This document shows positions 55,597 to 64,000 of a DNA stretch of 64,000 nt, one piece after another; within the stretch, counting starts at the first letter, position 1, and each line of letters opens with the position of its first letter. Position numbers and translations under genes: made by a program. The stretch is from Actinomycetales bacterium (GTDB taxonomy: Bacteria > Actinomycetota > Actinomycetes > Actinomycetales > Microbacteriaceae): positions 1 through 64,000 of the forward strand of contig JAATGV010000042.1 of the NCBI GenBank assembly GCA_015654475.1, given 5' to 3'. The notes beneath the pieces are model-generated. The model searched no databases, was not told the origin of the DNA, and saw only the letters and a program-made list of their open reading frames with translations.

Positions 55597-58471
55597 GGCT
55601 CACGACCCGAGGATCGTTCAGTGCCTCGGCCAGAAAAGCTCCGGTGAAGCTTGCCTCGACTTTGGCCACCTGCTCAGGTGTGCCGGCAGCGACGATTGTG
55701 CCACCGCCAGCCCCTCCCTCTGGCCCGAGATCGATAATCCAATCGGCGGTGCGGATCACATCGAGGTTGTGCTCTATGACGAGAACGGAATTGCCCTTCT
55801 CGACCAGAGACTGCAATACCGTGATCAACTTACTGACGTCATCGAAGTGCAGACCGGTCGTCGGCTCGTCGAGAACGTAGATCGTGCGGCCGGTGGAGCG
55901 CCGTTGCAGTTCGGTGGCCAACTTGACGCGCTGCGCCTCGCCGCCCGAGAGCGTGGTCGCCGCCTGGCCCAGCTGAATGTATCCGAGTCCAACCTCCACC
56001 AACGTGTTCAGATAGCGAGCAATCGACGAAACGGGCGCAAAGAAGTCGGCAGCTTCTGCGATCGGCATCTGCAACACCTCGGCGATGTTCTTGCCCTTGT
56101 AATGAACCGCGAGGGTGTCACGGTTATACCTGGCTCCGTGACAGTCTTCGCACAAAACATACACGTCGGGCAAAAAATTCATTTCAACCCGAATCGTGCC
56201 GTCGCCCGAACATGTTTCACAACGACCGCCCTTGACGTTGAATGAAAACCGCCCCTGCTGGTATCCGCGCACCTGCGCCTCAGGAGTTTGAGCGAACAAC
56301 TTGCGGATGTGATCGAACACTCCCGTGTACGTGGCAGGGTTGGAGCGCGGCGTGCGCCCAATCGGACTCTGATTGACGTGTACGACCTTGTCGAGATGCT
56401 CAAGCCCGGTGACTCTGCCGTGCCGGCCGGCAACGCCACGCGCACCGTTGAGCCTATTGGCGAGCACCTGGTAAAGGATGTCGTTGATCAGTGTCGACTT
56501 GCCTGATCCGCTCACCCCGGTGACAACGACAAAGACTCCGAGAGGAATATCGACCGTGAGATGTTGAAGGTTGTTCTCCCATGCGTCCTTGATCGTCAAA
56601 AACTCGCCTTTACGCGGTTTACGCCGCTTTTCCGGAGTGGGAATCGCCTTGCGGCCAGACAAGTAATCGCCGGTGAGCGAGCGCTGGTTTGTGAGAAGCG
56701 AGTCGAGTCTTCCCGAGTGCACCACCTCGCCGCCCTCGACGCCAGCGCGCGGACCGATGTCTACGATCCAGTCGCTTGCTCGAATGGTCTCTTCATCGTG
56801 CTCGACGACAAGCACCGTGTTTCCCATGTCACGTAGCTTGAGCAACGTCTCGATCAGCCGACGGTTGTCGCGCTGGTGCAGCCCGATGCTCGGCTCATCG
56901 AGCACATAGAGCACCCCGGTGAGCCCCGACCCGATCTGCGTCGCCAAACGGATCCGCTGTGCCTCACCGCCGGAGAGCGTTCCTGCCGCGCGATCGAGGC
57001 TGAGGTACGAGAGGCCGACCTGAATGAGAAACTGCAACAGCGACGTGATCTCTCGCAGCAACGGCGCGGCAATCGCACTCTGCCTCTGAGTGAGTTGCAC
57101 CGCCCCATAGAATTCGAAGGCGTCGAAGAGGGACATATGGCTTACATCCCAGATGCTCTTACCGTTGATGGTTACAGCAAGTACCTCTGGCTTGAGCCGC
57201 TTACCATGACAGGTGGCGCACGGGATCTCACGCAAGTAGTCCGAAATGCGCTCACGCTGGCCGTCGTTCTCGGCCTCCACATAACGCCGTTCGAGGTAGG
57301 GCATCACGCCCTCGAATCCCGAGGTGTATGTGATCTCACGACCGAACCGATTGCGATACCGCACCTTCACCTTGAAGTTGTTTCCGTGCAATACCATGTC
57401 CTGGATCTCAGCGGGGAGTTCGTCCCAAGGAGAGTTGAGAGAAAAATCGTGCTCGACCGCCAGCCCGGCCAAGAGGTGCTCGAAATAGTTGAACAGCCCT
57501 TTGCCCCCGCCAGTGGACCACGGCAGGATAACGCCTTCATTGATGCTCATTGTGGGGTCGCCCAGAATGAGATCGGGATCCACTGCCATTTTGGTGCCGA
57601 GACCGCCGCACGTAGGGCAAGCACCGAAAGGCGCATTGAACGAGAATGTGCGGGGCTCGATTTCGGTGAGAGCGAGCGGATGGTCGTTTGGACACGACAA
57701 CCGTTCTGAAAAACGCATGAAGCGGTCGTCGCCCTGCTGGTCGACCCGTTCGATAACCACCGTGCCCTCGGCAAGGCCCAACGCCGCCTCCACGGAATCG
57801 GTGACGCGAGTAGCCGCGTCAGGTCGTGCGACGAGCCGGTCGACGACGACGCTGATGTTGTGCTTGATCTGTTTTTTGAGGGGAGGCACATCGGCGATCT
57901 GAAAAACCTCGCCATCGATTTCGACACGCGAGTAGCCGCTCACCGCCAGGTTCTTCATGAGGTCGACAAATTCGCCCTTGCGGCCTTCGACAACGGGCGC
58001 AAGTACGTGGTAACGGGTTCCCTCAGGTAGCTCAAGCAGCCGATCGGTGATCTGCTGCGGAGTCTGCTTGACAATCGCCTCACCGCAGATCGGGCAATGC
58101 GGTTCGCCCCCACGTGCCCACAGAAGCCTCATGTAGTCATAAATTTCGGTGATAGTGCCGACGGTCGACCTTGGATTGCGGTTGGTGCTTTTCTGATCGA
58201 TCGATACAGCCGGGCTGAGACCCTCGATCATGTCGACATCGGGCCGGTCGACCTGACCGAGAAACTGCCGAGCGTAGCTTGAGAGGCTCTCGACATATCG
58301 ACGCTGGCCCTCAGCAAATATGGTGTCGAATGCCAAGGAAGACTTGCCTGATCCACTTAGCCCGCTAAAGATCACGAGAGAGTTTCGCGGAATCTCTACG
58401 TCGACGTTGTGAAGATTATGTACGCGCGCGCCGCGCACGCTTAACGTTGGCTCTTGCGGTGTCTCAATCAC
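55589..58471 (-). CDS. uvrA: Excinuclease ABC subunit A
   Basis: UvrA recognises DNA damage and loads UvrB. The 960-residue protein has two ABC cassettes: Walker [12 protein letters not shown] (about 35-45), the zinc module CPICG (about 120-124), [27 protein letters not shown], and in the second cassette [12 protein letters not shown] (about 648-659), the four-cysteine zinc finger [13 protein letters not shown]...CEDCHG (about 755-785) and [12 protein letters not shown]. It is divergent from apt (69 bases between starts). uvrB, its partner, starts 4.4 kb to the right instead of next to it. Confidence 0.97.
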   Translation of the reverse strand: MIETPQEPTLSVRGARVHNLHNVDVEIPRNSLVIFSGLSGSGKSSLAFDTIFAEGQRRYVESLSSYARQFLGQVDRPDVDMIEGLSPAVSIDQKSTNRNPRSTVGTITEIYDYMRLLWARGGEPHCPICGEAIVKQTPQQITDRLLELPEGTRYHVLAPVVEGRKGEFVDLMKNLAVSGYSRVEIDGEVFQIADVPPLKKQIKHNISVVVDRLVARPDAATRVTDSVEAALGLAEGTVVIERVDQQGDDRFMRFSERLSCPNDHPLALTEIEPRTFSFNAPFGACPTCGGLGTKMAVDPDLILGDPTMSINEGVILPWSTGGGKGLFNYFEHLLAGLAVEHDFSLNSPWDELPAEIQDMVLHGNNFKVKVRYRNRFGREITYTSGFEGVMPYLERRYVEAENDGQRERISDYLREIPCATCHGKRLKPEVLAVTINGKSIWDVSHMSLFDAFEFYGAVQLTQRQSAIAAPLLREITSLLQFLIQVGLSYLSLDRAAGTLSGGEAQRIRLATQIGSGLTGVLYVLDEPSIGLHQRDNRRLIETLLKLRDMGNTVLVVEHDEETIRASDWIVDIGPRAGVEGGEVVHSGRLDSLLTNQRSLTGDYLSGRKAIPTPEKRRKPRKGEFLTIKDAWENNLQHLTVDIPLGVFVVVTGVSGSGKSTLINDILYQVLANRLNGARGVAGRHGRVTGLEHLDKVVHVNQSPIGRTPRSNPATYTGVFDHIRKLFAQTPEAQVRGYQQGRFSFNVKGGRCETCSGDGTIRVEMNFLPDVYVLCEDCHGARYNRDTLAVHYKGKNIAEVLQMPIAEAADFFAPVSSIARYLNTLVEVGLGYIQLGQAATTLSGGEAQRVKLATELQRRSTGRTIYVLDEPTTGLHFDDVSKLITVLQSLVEKGNSVLVIEHNLDVIRTADWIIDLGPEGGAGGGTIVAAGTPEQVAKVEASFTGAFLAEALNDPRVVSHG

Positions 58472-58540
58472 GAATAGAGTCTAGGCGTTGCCACCGACAT
58501 GGTGAGGGTCTTGTTCACGCAAAGCGATAGCGTTAACCAC

Positions 58541-59071
58541 ATGCCTACCGAAACCGCCGCACAGCTCGTCGACCGACTCACCGCTGTTGTTCCCGACTTC
58601 CCCTCCCCCGGAATCCTATTTCGCGACCTCACGCCGGTTTTCGCGGACGCCGCAGGACTCAGGGGGGTAGTTGACGAACTGGTCTCCCCTTTCGCCGGCC
58701 AATTCGACGCCATCGCAGGCATCGAAGCTCGAGGGTTTCTGCTCGCTTCCGCTGCGGCGTATGCGACAGGCGTCGGCGCTGTCACTATCCGTAAAGCGGG
58801 AAAGCTGCCCGGGCGGGTTATCTCGATGAACTATGCGCTGGAGTATGGAACGGCGACGCTCGAAATGCATCCTGAGAGCGTTTCCGCCGGTCAGCGTGTG
58901 CTCGTCGTCGACGATGTCCTCGCAACCGGAGGCACGCTCGGCGCGGCCGCGCAACTCATTGAGCACGCCGGAGGAATCGTCGCCGGGATGTCGATCATCC
59001 TTGAGCTTGCGGCTCTCGATGGCCGTGCCACGCTTCGGGAGCGCTCCTTGCACAGCATTGTCGCCGCCTAA
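58541..59071 (+). CDS. apt: Adenine phosphoribosyltransferase
   Basis: Apt makes AMP from adenine and PRPP, the adenine salvage step. The 176-residue protein has the PRPP-binding motif VLVVDDVLATGGTL (about 123-136), the N-terminal DFPSPGILFRDLTPVF (about 19-34) and the IEARGF motif (about 62-67). I chose the ATG at 58541; the frame extends to 58499. It converges on the permease gene of the ABC importer (32 bases between stops). In many Actinobacteria apt follows the secDF genes, so this position is unusual. Confidence 0.92.
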   Translation: MPTETAAQLVDRLTAVVPDFPSPGILFRDLTPVFADAAGLRGVVDELVSPFAGQFDAIAGIEARGFLLASAAAYATGVGAVTIRKAGKLPGRVISMNYALEYGTATLEMHPESVSAGQRVLVVDDVLATGGTLGAAAQLIEHAGGIVAGMSIILELAALDGRATLRERSLHSIVAA

Positions 59072-59103
59072 TCGAGCAAACGAGCAACTACCGTGTGCTC
59101 TGT

Positions 59104-59970
59104 CTAGAACTCGGTCATCCCCATTCGCGCGAGCACCACGCCCTCGATCAATTGCACGATGGCGTAAAGCAAAACGGACACAGCCGTGATCACGACAAGG
59201 AGGCCCCAAACCATCGAAAACTGGGCCTGTGGGATCGCGCGTTGGACAGCACTGCCTATGCCTGTGCCTGTTGCAAGCCACTCGGCAAGCAGCGCCCCAG
59301 TGATCGCACCAGGAACCGAGATTCGAATAGCCGCGAAAAGCGACGGTAACGCGTTGGGCAACGCCACTTTCCTCAGCATCATCCACTTGCCTCCGCCATT
59401 CACGACAACCAAGTCATTCAATTGGGGCGACGTATTGCGCAGTCCGAAGGCTATGTTCACCAGAGCGGGAAACAGCACGACAATGCCACCAATCGTCGCA
59501 ACCACCGCCGTGTCGCGGCCCACGATGAGAATGATCACCGGTGCCATGGCGATGAGCGGAACAGAACGAAGCAACATCGCGATCGGCATCACGGCGTTCT
59601 CAAAGCCCTTCGAAAGCTGAAACAAGCTCGCCACAATCAATGCCACGATGAGACCAGCCAAAAAGCCGATCAGTGCATGCTGAAGAGTCACGATCAATTG
59701 CTCGAAGATGACGCCACGATTTTCCGCTGCCTTCGGCACCACGAAAAGAAACTCGAAAACCACCACCGGGGATTTCGCAACCATCGGTTTGAGGTTGAAG
59801 GCCCAAATTGCTCCAACCCACAACACGAGCACGGTCACGATGGTAGCGAACAAGGTGAAGAGTCCGCGTCCCGATGCCGCAAGCACCGCACGTGTCGACT
59901 GCACGCGCAACGCCCTCCGCAACTCAGCGGTGCGTCCTGCAGAGGTAGTCTCGGAAACCGGATCGCTCAT
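59104..59970 (-). CDS. ABC transporter permease (SsuC/TauC type), second of pair
   Basis: The 288-residue protein is a permease of the COG0600 type, with about six membrane helices and the cytoplasmic EAA loop VVVNGGGKWMMLRKVALPNALPSL (about 205-228). An N-terminal part of about 30 residues is polar. I chose the ATG at 59968-59970, which overlaps the upstream permease stop by ATGA; the frame extends to 60075. It is probably the partner of the next permease, making a heterodimeric channel. Members import taurine, sulfonates, thiamine precursors or nitrate. Confidence 0.87.
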   Translation of the reverse strand: MSDPVSETTSAGRTAELRRALRVQSTRAVLAASGRGLFTLFATIVTVLVLWVGAIWAFNLKPMVAKSPVVVFEFLFVVPKAAENRGVIFEQLIVTLQHALIGFLAGLIVALIVASLFQLSKGFENAVMPIAMLLRSVPLIAMAPVIILIVGRDTAVVATIGGIVVLFPALVNIAFGLRNTSPQLNDLVVVNGGGKWMMLRKVALPNALPSLFAAIRISVPGAITGALLAEWLATGTGIGSAVQRAIPQAQFSMVWGLLVVITAVSVLLYAIVQLIEGVVLARMGMTEF

Positions 59971-60773
59971 CGGTCGGCACCTCCCGCCGACCACGGCGCG
60001 ACAAGTCGTGCGATCAGGCCCACGAGTAAAAATCCCGCAAGAGACACAGCACCGCTTGCGAGAGCGAGGCCCCATAATTGCGCCGAGTTCATTGTCTGTT
60101 GAGCGGCAATCATCGCCGGTCCGACCCCGGCGTTGACCTTGCCGAAAAACTCCCCAAGAACAGCGCCGAGAAATGCCGCAGGCACGGCGATCTGCAAGGC
60201 GTTGAGTACGTAGGGCAACGCAGTCACCAGCCGAACCTTACGCAACTGCGTGATTCGGGATCCGCCATAGACCGTCACGAGATCGAGCGAAGACCTATCC
60301 GCAGACTTGAGACCAAGCAGACTGCCGACAACCGTCGTAAAAAACACGCTCAATGCGGCGAGGAAAATAGCTGTGCCGGATGGATCGCCGAGTTCCGGCG
60401 GCTTGATGACGATGACCGCGATACCGCCAATGACCACAGTCGGGATGCAATACGTGATAGTGGCGATCTGCATCACAACACCTTCAAGCAAAGGAAACAC
60501 AAGTACGAGTGCTGCCAGAATCAGGGCGATCCCGTTGCCCCACAGAAAGCCGATGCCCGCAGCCTTGAGCGTGACAGTGAAATTCGTGACGTAGTAGTCG
60601 AGACCGCTGTTCCCGAATCCGAGCAAAACTTCAAGCGGAGTGGGGACCGCCCCGGTCTCTACGCCGCTTGCGGGAGCGAAGAAGGTGACCGAAATGAGCC
60701 ACCACACGGCAATAAGAACGATCACTCCAAACACACCAACCAGCCAGCTGGGAAGCCGTACGCGTCGCGTCAC
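59967..60773 (-). CDS. ABC transporter permease (SsuC/TauC type), first of pair
   Basis: The 268-residue protein is a second permease of the same family. It has six hydrophobic segments, beginning with VFGVIVLIAVWWLISVTFF (about 14-32), and the EAA-like loop VTVYGGSRITQLRKVRLVTALPYVLNAL (about 175-202). It starts 2 bases after the ATPase gene and is coupled to the following permease. Together the two permeases would form a heterodimer. Substrate unknown; see the receptor gene at 61626-62711. Confidence 0.87.
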   Translation of the reverse strand: MTRRVRLPSWLVGVFGVIVLIAVWWLISVTFFAPASGVETGAVPTPLEVLLGFGNSGLDYYVTNFTVTLKAAGIGFLWGNGIALILAALVLVFPLLEGVVMQIATITYCIPTVVIGGIAVIVIKPPELGDPSGTAIFLAALSVFFTTVVGSLLGLKSADRSSLDLVTVYGGSRITQLRKVRLVTALPYVLNALQIAVPAAFLGAVLGEFFGKVNAGVGPAMIAAQQTMNSAQLWGLALASGAVSLAGFLLVGLIARLVAPWSAGGADR

Positions 60774-60775
60774 TG

Positions 60776-61600
60776 TCAGTTCCCCTCCTCCAGGCTTGGG
60801 GGGGTCTGCCCGAAAAGCAACTCCGATGCATGGTCGACGTAAGCATGGAACTCGGGAGTGCGTTGCATCTGCGGGGTCCGCGGCCTCGGGAGATCGATGT
60901 CCATCACCTCGAGCACGCGCCCAGGACGCGGCGTCATCACGGCCACTTGGTCGGAGAGAAAGATCGCCTCGGAAATGCCGTGCGTGACCAAGAGTGTGGT
61001 GGCCGGTTTCTCTGTCCAGATGCGAAGAAGCTCGAGATTGAGACGCTGACGCGTCATATCGTCAAGCGCCCCGAACGGTTCGTCGAGCAGTAGGACCGAC
61101 GGTTTGAGGATGAGAGATCGGGCAATCGACACCCGTTGCCGCATGCCGCCAGACAACTGCGCGGGCTTCGCCTTCTCGAAACCGGTCAACCCGACAAGAT
61201 CAATCATCTCTGTGACGAACTGCTTGTCGACCGTAAGACCGGCTACCTCGAACGGCAACCGAATATTTGCTTCGACACTGCGCCACGGCAACAGCGCAGA
61301 ATCTTGAAACGCGATACCGAGCTCATGCGCGGCACGCAATTGCTCTGGTGACTTGCCGTCCACCGATACCGAACCGGAGGTCGGCGATTCGAGGCCAGCG
61401 AGAATTCTCAAGATCGTGGACTTGCCGCAGCCCGACGGCCCTAAGAGGGCAAGGAACGTCCCCTTGTTCGTGTGCAGGGTCGCTTCGTCCAATGCCGCGA
61501 CTTGCTTACGACCGGTTGAGAAGACTTTGCTGAGTTGCGAGATGGCGAGGCCGGTGCTCGGGACAGAATCCTGAGCACCGGCCTCCATATTCGAATTCAC
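60776..61600 (-). CDS. ABC transporter ATP-binding protein (TauB/SsuB type)
   Basis: The 274-residue ATPase has Walker [10 protein letters not shown] (about 55-63), signature [15 protein letters not shown] (about 150-164), Walker [14 protein letters not shown] and the switch histidine in [11 protein letters not shown]. These are typical of the importers of the nitrate/taurine/sulfonate class. The GTG start at 61598-61600 has AAGG 10 bases upstream; an ATG at 61588 is an alternative. It lies 25 bases after the receptor gene, completing one importer operon of four genes. Confidence 0.9.
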   Translation of the reverse strand: MNSNMEAGAQDSVPSTGLAISQLSKVFSTGRKQVAALDEATLHTNKGTFLALLGPSGCGKSTILRILAGLESPTSGSVSVDGKSPEQLRAAHELGIAFQDSALLPWRSVEANIRLPFEVAGLTVDKQFVTEMIDLVGLTGFEKAKPAQLSGGMRQRVSIARSLILKPSVLLLDEPFGALDDMTRQRLNLELLRIWTEKPATTLLVTHGISEAIFLSDQVAVMTPRPGRVLEVMDIDLPRPRTPQMQRTPEFHAYVDHASELLFGQTPPSLEEGN

Positions 61601-61625
61601 TGCGTGATGACCTTTGGTGCGTGTC

Positions 61626-62711
61626 TTATTTTGCGTAGTTCTTCAGTTCGGGATGCTCGGCGTAGACCTCATCGAGCAAGCTCAGATCGAACAGATCGGC
61701 CTTAGAAACCGTGATGCCCGCACCAGCGAGGCTGGCGATCGTCTCGTCTTGGAGCTTGTCCGAGATAGTGAACAGCCCGTTGGCCTCTGTCTCGTCGGAA
61801 GTCACCAATGACGACGACTGCAATGTTGAGCCTGTCTTCGAGCTCTCAAGATCGAGTTTGAGATCCTTTCCGTAGGTGTTCACGGCAAGCTCGGCGCCAC
61901 CCTCCGGGTCGTTGACCGCGTCGGTCCAACCCTTGATCTCGGCTACCAAGAACGCTTTCAACTTCTCGCGGTCGTTGGCGATGGACTCGTCCGTCACCGT
62001 GACAGTCTCGGCGACAAAGGGCAGGCCGTTGTCTGCGAACGGCAGGTTGACTGTGTCATAGCCAGCAGCCTTGACCGTAATCGCCTCGTTGGTGACATAC
62101 GCAACGAATCCATCGACTTCGCCCTGCTCAAGCACACTCGGATCATACTGAACAGGAACAATCGTCAAATCGCTTTCCGCAATACCATTTGCAGCGAGAA
62201 GCGCCTTGAAGAGGCTTGTGTTGGAGTCTTGGACACCGATCTTCTTGCCGACCATGTCTTGAGGAGTCACAATGTTGCCTTTATCGGCAAGCGACAGAAT
62301 GGTAAACGGGTTCTTCTGGTAAGTCGCACCGATGATCTTGAGCGGCGACTGCTCGTTAGCGATTGCCGCACCCACTGACACTGCGTCGGACAGCGCCACA
62401 TCTGTGGTACCGGACACCAGTTCGGCAGCACCTGTCGAAGGCCCAGGAGTCAACGTCACTTCTGAAAAGCCCTCGTCCGCGTAATAGCCCTTCGAATCGG
62501 CGAAGTATTCCCCAGCGAATTCCTCATTCTTGATCCAAGATAGCTGCACGCTAATATCGCCATAACTCGCGGCACCTGCGCTTGACTCGGCCGGCTCTGA
62601 TGCGCCGGATGAACACGCGGCCAGCCCAAGGGTGGCAACACCGGCAACGGCTGCGACCTTAGTCAGCAGGATGAGGCGACGGCGAAAGCCATCAGCAACG
62701 GATGTGGTCAT
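61626..62711 (-). CDS. ABC transporter substrate-binding lipoprotein (NMT1/THI5-like)
   Basis: The 361-residue protein is an extracellular receptor. It has a signal peptide with basic RRRLILLTK and a lipobox LAAC (cysteine at about 33), then an NMT1/THI5-type fold: [27 protein letters not shown] (about 54-80), [14 protein letters not shown] (about 99-112), [13 protein letters not shown] and [18 protein letters not shown]. These residues resemble receptors for pyrimidine or riboflavin-like ligands more than nitrate ones, but the ligand is unproven. AGGAG lies 8 bases before the ATG at 62711. No TPP or FMN riboswitch was recognised in the 157-base leader. Confidence 0.85.
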   Translation of the reverse strand: MTTSVADGFRRRLILLTKVAAVAGVATLGLAACSSGASEPAESSAGAASYGDISVQLSWIKNEEFAGEYFADSKGYYADEGFSEVTLTPGPSTGAAELVSGTTDVALSDAVSVGAAIANEQSPLKIIGATYQKNPFTILSLADKGNIVTPQDMVGKKIGVQDSNTSLFKALLAANGIAESDLTIVPVQYDPSVLEQGEVDGFVAYVTNEAITVKAAGYDTVNLPFADNGLPFVAETVTVTDESIANDREKLKAFLVAEIKGWTDAVNDPEGGAELAVNTYGKDLKLDLESSKTGSTLQSSSLVTSDETEANGLFTISDKLQDETIASLAGAGITVSKADLFDLSLLDEVYAEHPELKNYAK

Positions 62712-62867
62712 AAAAATGCTCCTGTGTGTGATTACGAGACCGCTTGGGGAAAAGACTTCACATGCGCCACGCACACGGAAAACTGTGAACAAACCGTCCG
62801 CGTGCCGCACTAGACCATTCGACAATAGGCGGATGGTGTTTCAACTGCGTTAACTACCCACCCATTT

Positions 62868-64000
62868 CTATGTGGACCGCTGTAGAGATCGCAATTCTTT
62901 TTTGACATCTGCCAACTCATCGCGCAACCGTGCGGCGAGCTCGAACTGGAGTTGCTCAGCAGCGGCAAGCATCTGAGCGTTCAGCTGCGTGACGAGCGTC
63001 TGCAATTCGGCAGCTCCCTCTATTCCCGTTCGATGTTCTATGGCCGGGCCATCGGCCTCGGCGCCGCCCACAAGGGCAACGGCATCGGCCGACTCGCGAA
63101 TGAGAGAGTCGGTGATGTCGGCTATCTTCTTCCGCAACGGTTGAGGATCTAAGCCATGCTCGAGGTTGTATGTGACCTGGATCTCTCGCCGCCGGTTCGT
63201 CTCATCGATGGCACGACGCATCGAGGCCGTCATCACATCGGCATACATGTGCACCTCGCCAGAGACATTTCTCGCAGCGCGACCGATGGTCTGGATAAGC
63301 GACCGTGCCGAGCGGAGGAAGCCCTCCTTATCAGCGTCGAGAATGCTCACAAGCGAGACCTCTGGCAGGTCAAGCCCCTCACGGAGCAGGTTGATTCCCA
63401 CCAATACGTCAAATGTTCCTCTGCGCAATTCAGACAAAAGCTCAACGCGGCGCAACGTGTCGACATCGGAGTGCAAATACTCGACCCGGACTCCCGCGTC
63501 CGAAAGAAACTCTGTCAGGTCTTCCGCCATCTTCTTGGTCAGAGTCGTGACAAGGACACGCTCGTCTTTGGCTGTGCGGATCTGAATCTGTTCCAGAAGA
63601 TCGTCAATTTGCCCCTTGGAGGGTTTCACGACAATCTTCGGGTCGACAAGACCTGTCGGCCGGATTATCTGTTCGACTACTCCATCGGCGATACCCATCT
63701 CGTAGTCGCCTGGTGTGGCAGACATGTAGATCGTCTGGCCGACTCTGCTTTGGAACTCGGACCACTTAAGCGGCCGGTTGTCCAGTGCACTCGGCAACCG
63801 GAACCCGAAATCCACAAGGGTGCGCTTGCGAGACGAGTCGCCTTCGAACATGGCACCGATCTGAGGCACAGTTACATGGGATTCGTCGATGATGGTCAGA
63901 AAGTCGTCGGGAAAATAGTCGATCAAGCAGTGGGGTGGCTCGCCTGGAGCACGCCCGTCGATGTGCCGCGAATAGTTCTCAATGCCCGTGCAGAAGCCGA
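62868..64000 (-). CDS. uvrB: Excinuclease ABC subunit B, N-terminal part outside window
   Basis: UvrB is the helicase-like damage verification subunit of excision repair. The frame is open to the right edge of the window; about 377 codons of the C-terminal part are present. Features include [18 protein letters not shown] (near the right edge), [21 protein letters not shown] (helicase motif), [32 protein letters not shown] (helicase motif VI) and the C-terminal UVR domain ([21 protein letters not shown]) that binds UvrC. Only the first internal ATG-like codons fall inside, so the start is outside. Confidence 0.95.
   Translation of the reverse strand, partial: GFCTGIENYSRHIDGRAPGEPPHCLIDYFPDDFLTIIDESHVTVPQIGAMFEGDSSRKRTLVDFGFRLPSALDNRPLKWSEFQSRVGQTIYMSATPGDYEMGIADGVVEQIIRPTGLVDPKIVVKPSKGQIDDLLEQIQIRTAKDERVLVTTLTKKMAEDLTEFLSDAGVRVEYLHSDVDTLRRVELLSELRRGTFDVLVGINLLREGLDLPEVSLVSILDADKEGFLRSARSLIQTIGRAARNVSGEVHMYADVMTASMRRAIDETNRRREIQVTYNLEHGLDPQPLRKKIADITDSLIRESADAVALVGGAEADGPAIEHRTGIEGAAELQTLVTQLNAQMLAAAEQLQFELAARLRDELADVKKELRSLQRST

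Noticed and set aside
62712-62867. TPP riboswitch upstream of the NMT1-type receptor
   Set aside because: I do not see the conserved CUGAGA and ACCUGA-type elements in the leader, nor FMN or purine signatures.

Overview
The window is a stretch of core chromosome from a high-GC Gram-positive bacterium (Actinobacteria), most like the family Microbacteriaceae. The evidence is lineage-restricted genes and gene order: two RbpA-type RNA polymerase-binding proteins, PafB/PafC, HelY, the mycothiol ligase MshC, WhiA next to RapZ, OpcA next to Zwf, an actinobacterial-type glycogen synthase, and type B L31. By eye the G+C content is roughly 55-60%, low for the class. I see no insertion sequence, prophage, CRISPR array or integrase, and no gap without a gene longer than about 240 bases.

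Layout. 1-1255: the end of a glycerophosphodiester phosphodiesterase gene, then rbpA. 1301-9386: a compact minus-strand operon pafB-pafC-small membrane protein-tatA-tatC-helY-lnt-ppm, with several 4-base ATGA stop/start overlaps. 9421-16669: an FKBP lipoprotein, trmI, a HAD phosphatase, a PAC2 protein, mshC, uppP and an M20 peptidase. 16771-16898: tRNA-Leu(GAG) with a clear intrinsic terminator. 16948-22893: small metabolic and repair genes (OsmC, SGNH hydrolase, rRNA/tRNA methyltransferase, sirtuin, histidine phosphatase, alpha/beta hydrolase, exonuclease) and rpmE2. 23008-27689: an orphan ABC ATPase, divergent glgA/glgC, serB and fabG. 27805-31551: small proteins, SURF1, an ABC-F protein and BioY. 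31576-36656: ppx-like phosphatase and the Suf iron-sulfur cluster assembly operon (sufB-sufD-Rieske protein-sufC-sufT). 36825-38623: ctaA (heme A synthase) and an epimerase. 38859-46995: the pentose phosphate block tkt-tal-pgi-zwf-opcA-pgl. 47130-50989: rbpA paralogue, secG, and the glycolytic block gap-pgk-tpiA. 51080-58471: sodA, whiA, rapZ, uvrC, uvrA. 58541-62711: apt and a complete ABC importer (ATPase, two permeases, lipoprotein receptor) lying between uvrA and the C-terminal part of uvrB (62868 to the window end).

How it fits together. Carbon flow dominates: the oxidative and non-oxidative pentose phosphate pathway, lower glycolysis and glycogen synthesis are all here. Redox and metal metabolism are represented by Suf, superoxide dismutase, mycothiol ligase, OsmC, and the heme A/SURF1 cytochrome oxidase maturation factors. 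Nucleotide excision repair (uvrA, uvrB, uvrC) and the PafBC DNA-damage activators form the genome maintenance part.

The most notable observation is that sufB, normally an essential gene, carries a single in-frame amber codon (TAG, codon 276, positions 35829-35831) at a place where the family has tyrosine. The rest of the 472-codon frame is intact, and a well-spaced Shine-Dalgarno-like sequence and ATG lie 14 codons downstream. It is a sequencing error, a new pseudogene, a readthrough site, or a split two-subunit SufB. Other points: PafBC without any Pup-proteasome genes in their usual place, the absence of ctaB and yvcK from their usual places, two very long hairpins without U-tracts acting as probable terminators, and a tandem FKBP lipoprotein with a degenerate first domain. 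I do not see a clearly new multi-gene system.
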